Positions 1-11,642 of a DNA stretch of 64,000 nt are shown here, one piece after another. The stretch covers positions 1,305,001 to 1,369,000 of the forward strand of contig NZ_CP012700.1 in the NCBI RefSeq assembly GCF_001307295.1, given 5' to 3'. The notes beneath the pieces were generated by a model. The model had not been told where the DNA came from. It was given only the letters and a program-made list of their open reading frames with translations, and did not search any database. The translations under genes were made by a program, and so were the position numbers. Each line of letters begins with the position of its first letter. Within the stretch, counting starts at the first letter, position 1. Origin of the DNA: Sphingopyxis macrogoltabida (lineage in GTDB: Bacteria; Pseudomonadota; Alphaproteobacteria; Sphingomonadales; Sphingomonadaceae).

Positions 1-2
1 CG

Positions 3-1193
<1,191 letters not shown>

Positions 1194-1228
1194 GTCCAAA
1201 CCGTTCGGCCACCCGCCGACAGAAACAA

Positions 1229-1259
1229 GGGCCGGAGCAGCGATGCTCCGGCCCTTTTT
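1229..1259 (+). terminator. Rho-independent terminator of groL
   Basis: An 11-bp perfect stem (1229-1239 with 1244-1254, sequence GGGCCGGAGCA and its complement) closes a 4-base loop and is followed by five T residues, 36 bases after the groL stop. Confidence 0.93.
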
Positions 1260-1278
1260 CTTTGGGCTTTTACCATCC

Positions 1279-1354
1279 CGTCACCCCGGACTTGATCCGA
1301 GGTCCCGCTTTTCACCGTTGCGGAGCGGGACCCCGGATCAAGTCCGGGGTGACG
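1279..1354. repeat. Long imperfect palindrome (dispersed intergenic repeat type)
   Basis: Two 30-base arms (1279-1308 and 1325-1354) are inverted copies with a single mismatch, separated by 16 bases. The arms begin CGTCACCCCGGACTTGATCC. No T-run follows either side, so it is not an ordinary terminator. It resembles the intergenic palindromes common in sphingomonad genomes. A related but different palindrome lies at 51935-52019. Confidence 0.8.
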
Positions 1355-1400
1355 AAAGTGGGACATTGCCAGTTCATTCCGCCCGGCATAGCTATGCAGG

Positions 1401-2147
1401 ATGATCCTGCTCTTCGCCCTTGCCGCCGCCGCCGCGGACCCCGCCCCGGTCGAGCGCTGCGGTTATCGCATCGTGCAAAGCTATCCGCACGATACGACCA
1501 GCTTCACACAGGGTCTGTTCTGGGACGACGGTTATCTTTACGAGGGCACGGGCCAATATGGTAAGTCGCGTATCGCCCGGCTCGATCTCGACACCGGCAA
1601 GGCGGTGGCTCAGACCAGCTTGCCCGTCGACCAGTTCGGCGAAGGCATCGCGCGGTGGAAGGACCAGATCATCGGTGTGACCTGGCAGAACGGCGTCGGC
1701 CATCGCTGGTCGATCAAGGATCTGAAGCCGCAGGGTAACTTTGCTTATGCGGGCGAAGGGTGGGGGCTGACGACGGTCGGCGACCAGCTGGTGCTGAGCG
1801 ACGGCACCTCGGAACTCCGGTTCCTCGATCCCGAAACGATGACCGAGAAAAGGCGGGTTACCGTGCGCTTCGGCGGTCGGCCGATCGGCATGATCAACGA
1901 GCTTGAGGCGATCGAGGGACAGGTCTGGGCCAATATCTGGATGACCGATTTCATCGTCCGGATCGACCCGGCGAGCGGTGACGTCGCCTCGCTCGTCGAC
2001 CTGTCGGGGCTGAAGGCCGATGCAGGCGTTTCGGGCGACGACAGCGTCCTCAACGGCATCGCATGGGATGCGAAGAAGAAACGCTTGTTCGTGACCGGAA
2101 AATATTGGCCCAAACTCTACGAGATCGCGCTCGCCGACTGCCGTTAA
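1401..2147 (+). CDS. Glutaminyl-peptide cyclotransferase (glutamine cyclotransferase family)
   Basis: A 248-residue protein of the plant/bacterial-type glutaminyl cyclase family, which converts N-terminal glutamine of peptides to pyroglutamate on a five-bladed beta-propeller. A short hydrophobic leader ending AAAAADPAP suggests export to the periplasm. Family marks are SYPHDTTSFTQGL near residue 30, the EGTGQYGKS motif, LNELEAIEGQVWANIW-type text near residue 170 (here MINELEAIEGQVWANIW) and the NGIAWD / LFVTGKYWPKLYE end. The start has only a weak ribosome-binding sequence (CAGG directly before ATG). The stop overlaps that of the convergent PfpI gene by four bases. Confidence 0.9.
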   Translation: MILLFALAAAAADPAPVERCGYRIVQSYPHDTTSFTQGLFWDDGYLYEGTGQYGKSRIARLDLDTGKAVAQTSLPVDQFGEGIARWKDQIIGVTWQNGVGHRWSIKDLKPQGNFAYAGEGWGLTTVGDQLVLSDGTSELRFLDPETMTEKRRVTVRFGGRPIGMINELEAIEGQVWANIWMTDFIVRIDPASGDVASLVDLSGLKADAGVSGDDSVLNGIAWDAKKKRLFVTGKYWPKLYEIALADCR

Positions 2148-2827
2148 GTCTTGAGCGCTTCTTCCATTCGCGCCGCCGCGGCATCATAGACGCGTGCCTG
2201 CAGTCCGGCGGTGACAGCGGCCGGGGCGCGATCCGGATGGCCGCTGGCGAAGGGCGGGGCGGGGTCATATTCGATGGCGAGCTGGATCGCCTGCGCGACC
2301 GCGTCACCCTGGAGCCGCGCGATCAATGTCAGCGCGAAGTCGAGCCCCGAGGTCACTCCGCCACTGGTGACGATATTCCCGTCCTCGATGACGCGCCCGG
2401 GAACGGCTTCGGCGCCGATGAGCGGCAACAAATGGGTATAGCCCCAATGCGTCGTTGCGCGCCTGCCAGCCAGCAGCCCGGCCCGGCCGAGCAGGAAGGC
2501 GCCGGTGCAGACGCTCGTTACCCAGCGCGCGTCGGCCGCTTGCTGCGCGATAAAATTGATGGTCGCGGCATCGCCCAATGCCTCGGCGACGCCATGCCCG
2601 CCGGGGACGCAGAGAATATCCGCCTGCGGACAGCTCGCGAAATCATGGGTCGGCAGGATGGAAAAGCCGCTGTCGGTCACGATCGGGTCGCGGGTGGCGG
2701 CGGCCCCGGCCAAGCGAGCGCCGGGCATGCGTGAAAGCGCCTGCGCCGGCGCGGTGAAGTCGAGCTGGGTGATGCCAGGAAAGAGAAGGAAGACGATCTG
2801 GATCGGCGCGAGCTGGGGTTCGGTCAT
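2144..2827 (-). CDS. DJ-1/PfpI family protein (isonitrile hydratase-like)
   Basis: A 227-residue DJ-1/PfpI superfamily protein with the glutamine-amidotransferase-like fold. Cys107 sits in the nucleophile elbow WVTSVCTGAFLLGRAGLL, and HWGY follows shortly after, as in bacterial isonitrile hydratase (InhA) and in AraC regulators that carry this domain without the DNA-binding part; no such part is present here. The frame is open to a GTG at 2857, but ATG at 2827 is preferred because AAGGA lies eight bases upstream. Substrate is unknown; isonitrile hydratase is only the closest named relative I recognise. Confidence 0.85.
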   Translation of the reverse strand: MTEPQLAPIQIVFLLFPGITQLDFTAPAQALSRMPGARLAGAAATRDPIVTDSGFSILPTHDFASCPQADILCVPGGHGVAEALGDAATINFIAQQAADARWVTSVCTGAFLLGRAGLLAGRRATTHWGYTHLLPLIGAEAVPGRVIEDGNIVTSGGVTSGLDFALTLIARLQGDAVAQAIQLAIEYDPAPPFASGHPDRAPAAVTAGLQARVYDAAAARMEEALKT

Positions 2828-2971
2828 GCGGATGGTCCTTGCGTTGCAACGGATCACCCAGGCGCGCGGCTCTCCGGCTTTCGACCAATCCCGCTTCCCG
2901 ATGGAGCTCCATCATCAGCGCCAGTTGCGGGACGCTGCAGTCTAGTCTTGCGCCCGGCCAAACGGAAGGTG

Positions 2972-3175
2972 CTATTCCCCAGCCTCGGCCTTCACGGCCT
3001 TTTGCGGTTCGGGGGCCGGGACGCCGTCGCGGCTTTCGAGCATTTCGGCGGCATCGTCGAGCGCTTTCGCTTCGCTGACCGTCACCCCGCCGGGGCCGGG
3101 TTCATTGTCGGTACGGCTGCATCCCCCGGTCAGGACCGTCGCGGCGGCGCACAGGGCAAGACCCATTCTCGGCAT
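2972..3175 (-). CDS. Small predicted lipoprotein, 67 aa
   Basis: A short protein with a lipoprotein signal peptide: MPRMGLALCAAATVLTGGC, giving the lipobox LTGGC with Cys19 as the lipid-anchored residue. The mature part (about 49 residues) is acidic, rich in Ala and Glu, and predicted to be mostly helical or disordered. No family is recognised. It lies just downstream of a terminator that ends the next minus-strand gene, so it must have its own promoter in the short gap after that terminator. Confidence 0.6.
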   Translation of the reverse strand: MPRMGLALCAAATVLTGGCSRTDNEPGPGGVTVSEAKALDDAAEMLESRDGVPAPEPQKAVKAEAGE

Positions 3176-3189
3176 TCTTGTCTCCGACG

Positions 3190-3220
3190 AAAAAGGGCCC
3201 CATTCGTGCGAATGGGGCCC
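3190..3220 (-). terminator. Rho-independent terminator of the 3257-3586 gene
   Basis: Reading the minus strand, a 12-bp perfect stem (3209-3220 with 3195-3206, GGGCCCCATTCG type) with a two-base loop is followed by five T residues (A at 3190-3194 on the plus strand), 37 bases past the stop of the alanine-rich lipoprotein gene. Confidence 0.93.
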
Positions 3221-3256
3221 CTGTTCCGGGTCGCGCGCCGAAGCGCGCAGGCCCGA

Positions 3257-3586
3257 TTACTGCTTGTCGTTGGCTTCCGCCTTCTTCGTTTCTTCGGCGA
3301 TCTTGTCGCCGGCCTTGTCAGCGGCGTCGCCAGCGGCATTCACCGTGCCTTCGACGGCGTTGCCGGCATCCTTGGCGGCAGCGGCGGTCGCGTCGGCAGC
3401 TTCGCCCGCAGCGGCGGCGGTGGCATCGGCGGCATCAGCGGCGCCTTCGGCGACGGCGTCACCGGCAGCGGCGGCATCATCAGCGACGGCGGCGCCAGCT
3501 TCCGAGGTTTCTTCCTGCGCCTTTTCCGAGCAAGCGGCGAGGCTGAAGGCTGCAGCGGCCATCGAGGCGATGATGATTTTGCGCAT
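3257..3586 (-). CDS. Alanine-rich lipoprotein A, 109 aa
   Basis: A signal peptide with lipobox (SLAAC, Cys19) is followed by about 90 residues that are nearly half alanine, with Asp, Glu, Gly and Thr in a loose repeating pattern (for example DATAAAAGEAADATAAAAKD) and a charged Lys/Glu tail. This composition fits a long amphipathic helix in the periplasm; no named family is recognised. The longer frame reaching 4039 is rejected: ATG at 3586 has AAGGAAA seven bases upstream and begins the signal peptide. It is paralogous in layout and length to the gene at 3771-4097, and both have their own strong terminators. Confidence 0.85.
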   Translation of the reverse strand: MRKIIIASMAAAAFSLAACSEKAQEETSEAGAAVADDAAAAGDAVAEGAADAADATAAAAGEAADATAAAAKDAGNAVEGTVNAAGDAADKAGDKIAEETKKAEANDKQ

Positions 3587-3700
3587 GAAATTTCCTTTCG
3601 AACATCCGAGTGACCGAGACCGGGCACGGTCGTGAAGGATTAGCTGTGGATTCAGGGCTTGGCAACTACCCTGCATGCCCAGGGTTCCTGCCGCATGGCC

Positions 3701-3736
3701 AAAAGAAAAGGGGCGGCCGACCAAGTCGGCAACCCC
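3701..3736 (-). terminator. Rho-independent terminator of the 3771-4097 gene
   Basis: On the minus strand, GCCGAC-TTG-GTCGGC (3730-3716) flanked by G4/C4 outer pairs is followed by TTTTCTTTT (A-rich 3701-3709 on plus). The outer helix has a two-base mismatch. It lies 34 bases after the stop. Confidence 0.8.
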
Positions 3737-3770
3737 CCTCCTTATTCTGGCCGAATGGCCCGAAAGAAGC

Positions 3771-4097
3771 TTACTTCTTGGCTTCTTCGGTTGCAGCCTT
3801 GGCAGCGTCGGTCGCTTCCTTGGCAGCGCCGGCAGCTTCGGCGGCCTTGTCGGTCGCGGTCGCAGCGTCGCCAGCAGCAGCGGCGTCGCCAGCAGCGCCG
3901 GCAGCGGCAGCAGCGTCGCCGGCAGCAGCGCTTGCGTCGGCAGCGCCTTCGGCTGCTTCCATCGCGCCGTCAGCAGCGCCTTCGACGGTTGCCGCCGATT
4001 CGTCGGTGGTGGCGGGGGCTTCGGCAGCCTTTTCACCACAAGCGGCGAGGCCCATCGAGGCCGCGAGAACGAGCGACAGAGTGATCGATTTCTTCAT
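3771..4097 (-). CDS. Alanine-rich lipoprotein B, 108 aa
   Basis: Signal peptide MKKSITLSLVLAASMGLAAC gives a lipobox GLAAC with Cys20. The mature part is extremely alanine-rich with spaced Glu, Asp, Thr and Lys, in runs such as AADASAAAGDAAAAAGAAGD, and ends in EEAKK; it should form an amphipathic helix. It matches the neighbouring 109-residue protein in length, signal type, composition and orientation, so the two look like an old tandem duplication. ATG at 4097 is chosen because GAGGGG lies upstream; the frame continues to 4172 without a signal peptide. Function unknown. Confidence 0.85.
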   Translation of the reverse strand: MKKSITLSLVLAASMGLAACGEKAAEAPATTDESAATVEGAADGAMEAAEGAADASAAAGDAAAAAGAAGDAAAAGDAATATDKAAEAAGAAKEATDAAKAATEEAKK

Positions 4098-4305
4098 TTG
4101 GGAATACCCCTCTCGATTGAATTGATCGACCGGCATTTCGGACACGAACCTTTCGACCCGGCAAATTGCCAATCGCCCAAAGAGCTACAATCTCGCCAAA
4201 ATGGGCGCAACGGCCTTTTGTGTGATCATGGGCGCAAATCGATGGATCGAGTGGATCGCGGCGCCGCAAGTGGCGGGAAATGGGGCTTCGTCAACGATTG
4301 ACCAG

Positions 4306-4325
4306 ATATAAAGAAAGCTTTATAT
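4306..4325. promoter_or_regulatory. Operator-like palindrome before the methionine-cycle operon
   Basis: A perfect inverted repeat, ATATAAAG-AAAG-CTTTATAT, ends eight bases before the GTG start of the ArsR-methyltransferase gene. An AT-rich dyad of this form is the type bound by ArsR-family dimers, including the SahR regulators of methionine-cycle genes in Proteobacteria. The position would allow autoregulation of the whole operon. Binding is inferred. Confidence 0.75.
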
Positions 4326-4333
4326 GTTAGTTT

Positions 4334-5326
4334 GTGACTGAGCTGCTCGACATTTTTCGTGCCCTTGCCGACCCGACGCGCCTGCGTATCCTTGCGCTGC
4401 TGCGCGAGATGGAGCTGGCGATCGGCGAACTCGCGGTCGTGCTCGACCAGAGCCAGCCGCGCGTGTCGCGGCACGTCCGTATCCTCGTCGACGCGGGGGT
4501 TGTCGAACGCCGTCGCGAGGGGAGCTGGGTCTTCCTCCGCCTTGCGCAGGACGGACCCGTCGGCGAAACGATCGCGCGCGCCGATAAATGGCCCTTCTCG
4601 CCGCGCGAGGCGCTGGTGATCGCGCACGACGCCCGCCGCCTCGTCGCGGTCCGGACCGAACGTGCCGCCGCCGCCGAGCGCTATTTCGCCGAACATGCCG
4701 CCGAATGGGATGCTATCCGCTCGCGCCATGTCGCCGAGAGCGAGGTCGAGGCGGCGATCCTCGCGATCATGCACAATCGCCGGCTCGGCCACCTGCTCGA
4801 CATCGGGACCGGGACCGGGCGGATGGCGGAGATTTTCGCGCCGACCGCGCGCCGCATCACCGCGCTCGACCGCAGCCCCGAAATGCTGCGCATCGCGCGC
4901 GCCAAGCTTGCCGGCCAGCCGGTGCCGATCGATCTGGTGCAGGGCGATTTCCTGAACCTGCCAGTGGCCGATGCCAGCGTCGACAGCATTGTCATCCACC
5001 AGGCGCTGCACTTCGCGCACGAACCCGACCGCGTGATCGCCGAGGCGGGCCGCGTGCTGCGCGGCGGCGGGCACCTACTGATCGTCGATTTCGCGCCGCA
5101 TGAGGATGAGGAGATGCGGACGCTTGCAGCGCATGCCCGCCTTGGCTTTTCCGATGCCCAGATCCGCGGCTGGTTCGCATCGGCGGGCATGGGGCTGGAA
5201 ACCTCGCAGACGCTCGAAGGCGGCGAACTGGCGGTCAAGCTGTGGCTTGGCCGGCGGCGCAGTGACGAAGATCAATCCCCCGTCGCGCAAGGCAGCGACG
5301 GCCAGCGTAAAAGGCTTGCGGCATGA
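4334..5326 (+). CDS. ArsR-family regulator fused to a SAM-dependent methyltransferase domain (SahR-like)
   Basis: A 330-residue protein with an N-terminal ArsR winged helix (about residues 1-75; LADPTRLRILALL and QSQPRVSRHVRIL recognition region) and a C-terminal class I methyltransferase fold (about 150-260) with the SAM-binding motif LDIGTGTGRMAEIF and the acidic ALDRSPEML. No metal-binding ArsR cysteines are visible. The GTG start follows a perfect palindrome. Its stop overlaps the metF start (ATGA). Context implies control of methionine and SAM-cycle genes, with SAM or S-adenosylhomocysteine sensed by the C-terminal domain. Whether that domain still methylates anything cannot be told. Confidence 0.88.
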   Translation: MTELLDIFRALADPTRLRILALLREMELAIGELAVVLDQSQPRVSRHVRILVDAGVVERRREGSWVFLRLAQDGPVGETIARADKWPFSPREALVIAHDARRLVAVRTERAAAAERYFAEHAAEWDAIRSRHVAESEVEAAILAIMHNRRLGHLLDIGTGTGRMAEIFAPTARRITALDRSPEMLRIARAKLAGQPVPIDLVQGDFLNLPVADASVDSIVIHQALHFAHEPDRVIAEAGRVLRGGGHLLIVDFAPHEDEEMRTLAAHARLGFSDAQIRGWFASAGMGLETSQTLEGGELAVKLWLGRRRSDEDQSPVAQGSDGQRKRLAA

Positions 5327-6261
5327 CATCGAACCTCGACTCGCTCGCGGAAGCCCGCCGCGCCGCGGCTTCGCCTTTGTTCGCCAATCTCGACGGCGAT
5401 ATCGGCGTCAGCTTCGAATTTTTCCCACCCAAGACCGAGAAGATGGAAGCCCAGCTATGGGATACTTTCCATGCGCTCGAACCGCTCGCGCCGCGTTTCG
5501 TGTCGGTGACCTACGGGGCGGGGGGATCGACACGCGAGCGCACCCACGCGACGGTCGCGCGGATCGCGGCGACGAGCGGCGTGCCGCCCGCCGCACATCT
5601 GACCTGCGTCGAGGCGTCGCGCGCCGAGATCGACGCGGTGGCCGAGGCCTATTGGGAAGCCGGGGTGCGGCACATCGTGGCCTTACGCGGTGACGTGCCG
5701 TCGGGCGGTCCCTATCGTCCGCACGCGCAAGGCTATGCCAATGCGATCGAGCTGGTCGCAGGGCTGAAGGCGGTTGCGCCGTTCGACATTTCGGTTGCCG
5801 CCTATCCCGAGGTCCATCCCGACGCCGACTGCGCGCAGTCCGACCTCGACAATCTGAAGCGCAAGCTCGACGCGGGTGCGACGCGCGCGATCACGCAATT
5901 CTTCTTCTCGCCCGACAGCTTTCTGCGGTTTCGCGACACGGCCGCGGCGGCGGGGATCACAGCGCCGATCATCCCCGGCATTCTGCCCGTATCGAGCGTG
6001 GCGCAGACGCGCCGCATGGCGGATATGTGCGGCACCGCAATTCCGGCTTGGATGGTGTCGCTGTTCGACGGGCTCGACGATCATCCGGCGGCACGCCAGC
6101 TCGTCGCGGCCACGATCGCGGCCGAAATGTGCCGCCGTCTTTATGCGGGCGGGGTACGCGATTTCCACTTCTACACGCTCAACCGGGCCGAACTCAGCTA
6201 TGCGATCTGTCATTTGCTGGGGCTGCGGCCGGTGGCGACGGCAAAGGATCAGGCGGCATGA
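5323..6261 (+). CDS. metF: 5,10-methylenetetrahydrofolate reductase
   Basis: A 312-residue flavoprotein that reduces methylene-THF to 5-methyl-THF, the methyl donor for methionine synthase. Family marks are VSFEFFPPKTEKME near the N-terminus (with the catalytic Glu), VTYGAGGSTRERT, HLTCV, ALRGDVP, AAYPEVHPDA and ITQFFF. It overlaps the upstream regulator gene by four bases and the downstream metH N-part by four bases, so all are translated from one transcript. Confidence 0.96.
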   Translation: MTSNLDSLAEARRAAASPLFANLDGDIGVSFEFFPPKTEKMEAQLWDTFHALEPLAPRFVSVTYGAGGSTRERTHATVARIAATSGVPPAAHLTCVEASRAEIDAVAEAYWEAGVRHIVALRGDVPSGGPYRPHAQGYANAIELVAGLKAVAPFDISVAAYPEVHPDADCAQSDLDNLKRKLDAGATRAITQFFFSPDSFLRFRDTAAAAGITAPIIPGILPVSSVAQTRRMADMCGTAIPAWMVSLFDGLDDHPAARQLVAATIAAEMCRRLYAGGVRDFHFYTLNRAELSYAICHLLGLRPVATAKDQAA

Positions 6262-7307
6262 CGAGTGCACGTGAAGCGCTGCAAGCGGCAGCGAAAGAAC
6301 GCATCCTGCTCACCGACGGCGGCTGGGGCACGCAGATCCAGCTCCGCAAGCTCGCCGAGGCCGATTATGCCGGCAACCTTGGCTTGTCGCACGACCAGAA
6401 GGGCAATAACGACATCCTCGCGCTGACGCGGCCCGATGTCGTGACCGCAATCGGCGAGGCCTATCTGGCGGCGGGGTCGGACATCGTCTCCACCAACACC
6501 TTCAGCGCCAACCGGATCAGCCAGGCCGATTATGGCGCCGAGCATCTGGTCGCCGACATCAATATCGAAAGCGCCCGGCTGGGCCGCGAGACGGCGGTGA
6601 AATATGAAGCGATCGACGGCCGCCGCCGCTTTGTGGCCGGCGCGGTCGGGCCGACGAACAAGACCTTGTCGCTGTCGCCCGACGTCAACAACCCGGGCTA
6701 TCGCGAGATCGATTTCGACGAGTTGAAGGACGTCTATCTCGATCAGGTCGTGGCGCTCGCCGAGGGCGGTGCCGATTTCATCCTGATCGAGACGATCTTC
6801 GACACGCTCAATGCCAAGGCGGGGATCGCCGCGACACTCGAGGCCGAGGCGAAGGTCGGGCGCGAATTGCCACTGATGATCTCGATGACGCTGACTGACC
6901 TCAGCGGCCGCAACCTGTCGGGACATACGGTCGAGGCCTTCTGGTATGCGGTGCGCCATGCGAAGCCGCTGACGATCGGACTCAACTGCTCGTTCGGCGC
7001 ATCGCAGCTTCGCCCGCATGTGAAGGTGCTCTCGGACCTCGCCGACGCGCTGGTGATGGTTTACCCGAACGCCGGTTTGCCCAATGAGCTCGGCGAATAT
7101 GACGAGCTGCCCGACACCACCGCGGGGCTCGTCGGCGAATGGGCCGAAAACGGCCAGGTCAACATCCTCGGCGGTTGCTGCGGGTCGACCCCGGCGCATA
7201 TCGCGGCGATGGCGAAGGCGATCGAGGGGCTGGCACCGCGGCCCGTCCCCGACGTCCCGGTGCGGACGCGGCTCGCGGGGCTTGAGCCCTTCACCATGGC
7301 CGCCTGA
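6258..7307 (+). CDS. metH: Methionine synthase, homocysteine-binding module (split MetH, N-part)
   Basis: A 349-residue protein equal to the first domain of cobalamin-dependent methionine synthase: the zinc-binding homocysteine S-methyltransferase barrel. It starts ILLTDGGWGTQIQ and carries the zinc cysteines in GLNCSFGA and the GGCCGSTPAHI motif. The pterin, cobalamin and reactivation domains are in a separate gene (7859-10477), with a GNAT gene in between. Two-gene MetH is common in sphingomonads. The start at 6258 overlaps the metF stop (ATGA). Confidence 0.95.
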   Translation: MTSAREALQAAAKERILLTDGGWGTQIQLRKLAEADYAGNLGLSHDQKGNNDILALTRPDVVTAIGEAYLAAGSDIVSTNTFSANRISQADYGAEHLVADINIESARLGRETAVKYEAIDGRRRFVAGAVGPTNKTLSLSPDVNNPGYREIDFDELKDVYLDQVVALAEGGADFILIETIFDTLNAKAGIAATLEAEAKVGRELPLMISMTLTDLSGRNLSGHTVEAFWYAVRHAKPLTIGLNCSFGASQLRPHVKVLSDLADALVMVYPNAGLPNELGEYDELPDTTAGLVGEWAENGQVNILGGCCGSTPAHIAAMAKAIEGLAPRPVPDVPVRTRLAGLEPFTMAA

Positions 7308-7311
7308 ACCG

Positions 7312-7836
7312 ATGACGGACATTCCGACATGGACGATCCGGGAGGCCGGAGCGGATGACGCGCCGGCGCTCGCGCTGATCGGCGCGGCGACCTTTCTCGA
7401 AACCTTTGCCGGCATCCTCGATGGCGATGCGATCGTCGGCCATTGCGCCGCGCAGCATTGCGAAGCGGCCTATCGCGCCGCCCTGGCCGACGGCGCCCGG
7501 GCGTGGCTTGCCGAAGCGCAGCCTGGCGGGGCGCCCGTCGGATTCGTGCTCGTCGGCAAGCCCGACCTTGCGGCCGCCCGCGACGGCGATATCGAATTGA
7601 AGCGCATCTATTCGCTGTCGCGCTTTCATGGCACCGGCCTCGGCGCCGCGTTGATGAATCAGGCGCTGGAAGCCGCCCGCGGCCATCGCCGCCTGTTGCT
7701 TGGCGTTTATGCGCAGAACGACCGGGCGCTCGCCTTTTATCGCAAACAGGGGTTTGCCGACCTCGGCACCCGCCGGTTCAATGTCGGCGGCAAGCTCTAT
7801 GACGATCTCGTGCTTGCCCGTCCGCTCGCCGCCTAA
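7312..7836 (+). CDS. GNAT family N-acetyltransferase
   Basis: A 174-residue GCN5-type acetyltransferase: acceptor side with [14 protein letters not shown], then the acetyl-CoA-binding strand and loop [22 protein letters not shown] (Q/RxxGxG/A type, here RFHGTGLG) and the terminal [19 protein letters not shown]. It lies four bases after the metH N-part stop and 22 bases before the metH C-part, within the methionine operon. Substrate is unknown; the position between the two halves of methionine synthase is the only clue. Confidence 0.88.
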   Translation: MTDIPTWTIREAGADDAPALALIGAATFLETFAGILDGDAIVGHCAAQHCEAAYRAALADGARAWLAEAQPGGAPVGFVLVGKPDLAAARDGDIELKRIYSLSRFHGTGLGAALMNQALEAARGHRRLLLGVYAQNDRALAFYRKQGFADLGTRRFNVGGKLYDDLVLARPLAA

Positions 7837-7858
7837 TGCTCATGCCCAGGATGATCCG

Positions 7859-10477
<2,619 letters not shown>

Positions 10478-10484
10478 CTTTGCC

Positions 10485-10519
10485 CCGCGCGGCTGTCCGA
10501 AAAAGGGACGGCCGTGCGG
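10485..10519 (+). terminator. Possible terminator hairpin after the methionine operon
   Basis: CCGCGCGGCTGTCC (10485-10498) can pair, with mismatches, to GGACGGCCGTGCGG (10506-10519), eight bases past the metH stop. There is no T-run, so the call is weak. Confidence 0.35.
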
Positions 10520-10570
10520 TTAACCAGCCTTGGACACGACTGGGGGCGCCGGATCGGCTATAAGCCCTTC

Positions 10571-11530
10571 ATGGCACAGTCTCTTTTTCGCCGGCCGTTG
10601 CTGCCGCTGCTCGCCCTTCCGTTGCTTTTCGCCCCCGCGCCGCTGCCGGCGCAGGCAGGCGGCGGACCCTATGTGGTGGCCGAATCGGGCCGCGCTTTCG
10701 GGCGGCTGCAGGACGCGGTCGACGCGATCGGCGAGGGTGGCGGCACGATCCGCATCGCGCCCGGCTATCACCGCGATTGCGCGGTCCAGACCGAGGGTCG
10801 CATCGCCTTCGTCGCGGTCGAACCCGGCCGGGCGATCTTCGACGGGGTGGCCTGCGAGGACAAGGCGGCGCTGGTGCTGCGCGGCGACGGCGCGAAGGTC
10901 GACGGCATCGTATTCCAGAATATCCGCGTGCCCGACGGCAACGGCGCGGGCATCCGGCTGGAGAAGAGCAACCTCGACATCGTCAACAGCCTGTTCCGCA
11001 ACAGCGAAGAGGGCATTTTGACCGGCGACGATGAAGGGGCGGCTCTGACCATCGACCGCTCGACCTTCTCGCGCCTCGGCCGCTGCGACCGCGGTCTGAG
11101 CTGCGCGCACAGCGTCTATACCGGTGTCTATGGCCGCGTCACCGTCACCCGTTCGCGCTTCGAAAAGGGCAGCGGCGGCCATTATCTGAAAACGCGCGGC
11201 GTGCAGGTCGACATCAGCGACAACAGCTTCGACGATACGCAGGGCAAAGCGACCAACTATGCGATCGACCTGCCGTCGGGTTCGACCGGGCGGATCGCGA
11301 ACAACCTGATCATCCAGGGCCGCGACAAGGAAAATCACTCGGCGCTGATCGCGGTTGCGGCCGAGGAACGCAAGAACCCGTCGCGCGGCCTGTCGATCAC
11401 CGGCAACCGCGCCAGCGTGCCGGCCGAACTGTCGGGCAAGACGGTGTTCGTCGCCGACTGGAGCGGCGAAGCGCTGGCGATCGGGCCCAACGAATTGGGC
11501 GCGGGGCTGACGAAGTTCGAGAAGCGGTAA
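10571..11530 (+). CDS. Secreted right-handed beta-helix repeat protein
   Basis: A 319-residue protein with a cleavable signal peptide (hydrophobic LLPLLALPLLFAPAPLPAQA) followed by a parallel beta-helix of the pectate-lyase/NosD-like type: repeating turns with GIRLEKSNLDIVNSLFRNS, GILTGDDEGAALTIDRSTFS, GVQVDISDNSF-type and GRIANNLII. Such folds bind or cleave polysaccharides; no catalytic set can be named from sequence alone. Two cysteine pairs (RDCAV/VACED and GRCDRGLSCAH) may form disulfides, in keeping with the periplasm. ATG 10571 is chosen because it begins the signal peptide. Confidence 0.82.
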   Translation: MAQSLFRRPLLPLLALPLLFAPAPLPAQAGGGPYVVAESGRAFGRLQDAVDAIGEGGGTIRIAPGYHRDCAVQTEGRIAFVAVEPGRAIFDGVACEDKAALVLRGDGAKVDGIVFQNIRVPDGNGAGIRLEKSNLDIVNSLFRNSEEGILTGDDEGAALTIDRSTFSRLGRCDRGLSCAHSVYTGVYGRVTVTRSRFEKGSGGHYLKTRGVQVDISDNSFDDTQGKATNYAIDLPSGSTGRIANNLIIQGRDKENHSALIAVAAEERKNPSRGLSITGNRASVPAELSGKTVFVADWSGEALAIGPNELGAGLTKFEKR

Positions 11531-11544
11531 ACCGATACCTCAAT

Positions 11545-11627
11545 CCGTTCGTGTCGAGCGAAGTCGAGACACCCATCGGGATCGCGTAAGATCGAGGGGC
11601 ATCTCGACTTCGCTCGATGCGAACGGA
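11545..11627. repeat. REPIN-like twin-hairpin repeat, copy 1 of 3
   Basis: Conserved arms CCGTTCGTGTCGAGCGAAGT... and ...CTTCGCTCGATGCGAACGG flank a variable centre. The other copies are at 45663-45745 and 63267-63348. Each arm also folds into its own hairpin (GTGTC/GACAC on the left, GCATC/GATGC on the right). Confidence 0.9.
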
Positions 11628-11642
11628 AAATAAAGGCTGTCT

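Noticed and set aside
3610..4301. Plus-strand frames across the alanine-rich lipoprotein genes
   Set aside because: Low-complexity Ser/Ala/Arg text that is just the complement of the GCN-rich lipoprotein genes.
4173..4333. SAM or SAH riboswitch before the methionine operon
   Set aside because: The 161-base spacer shows no riboswitch stem set; the palindrome directly before the start fits a protein operator.
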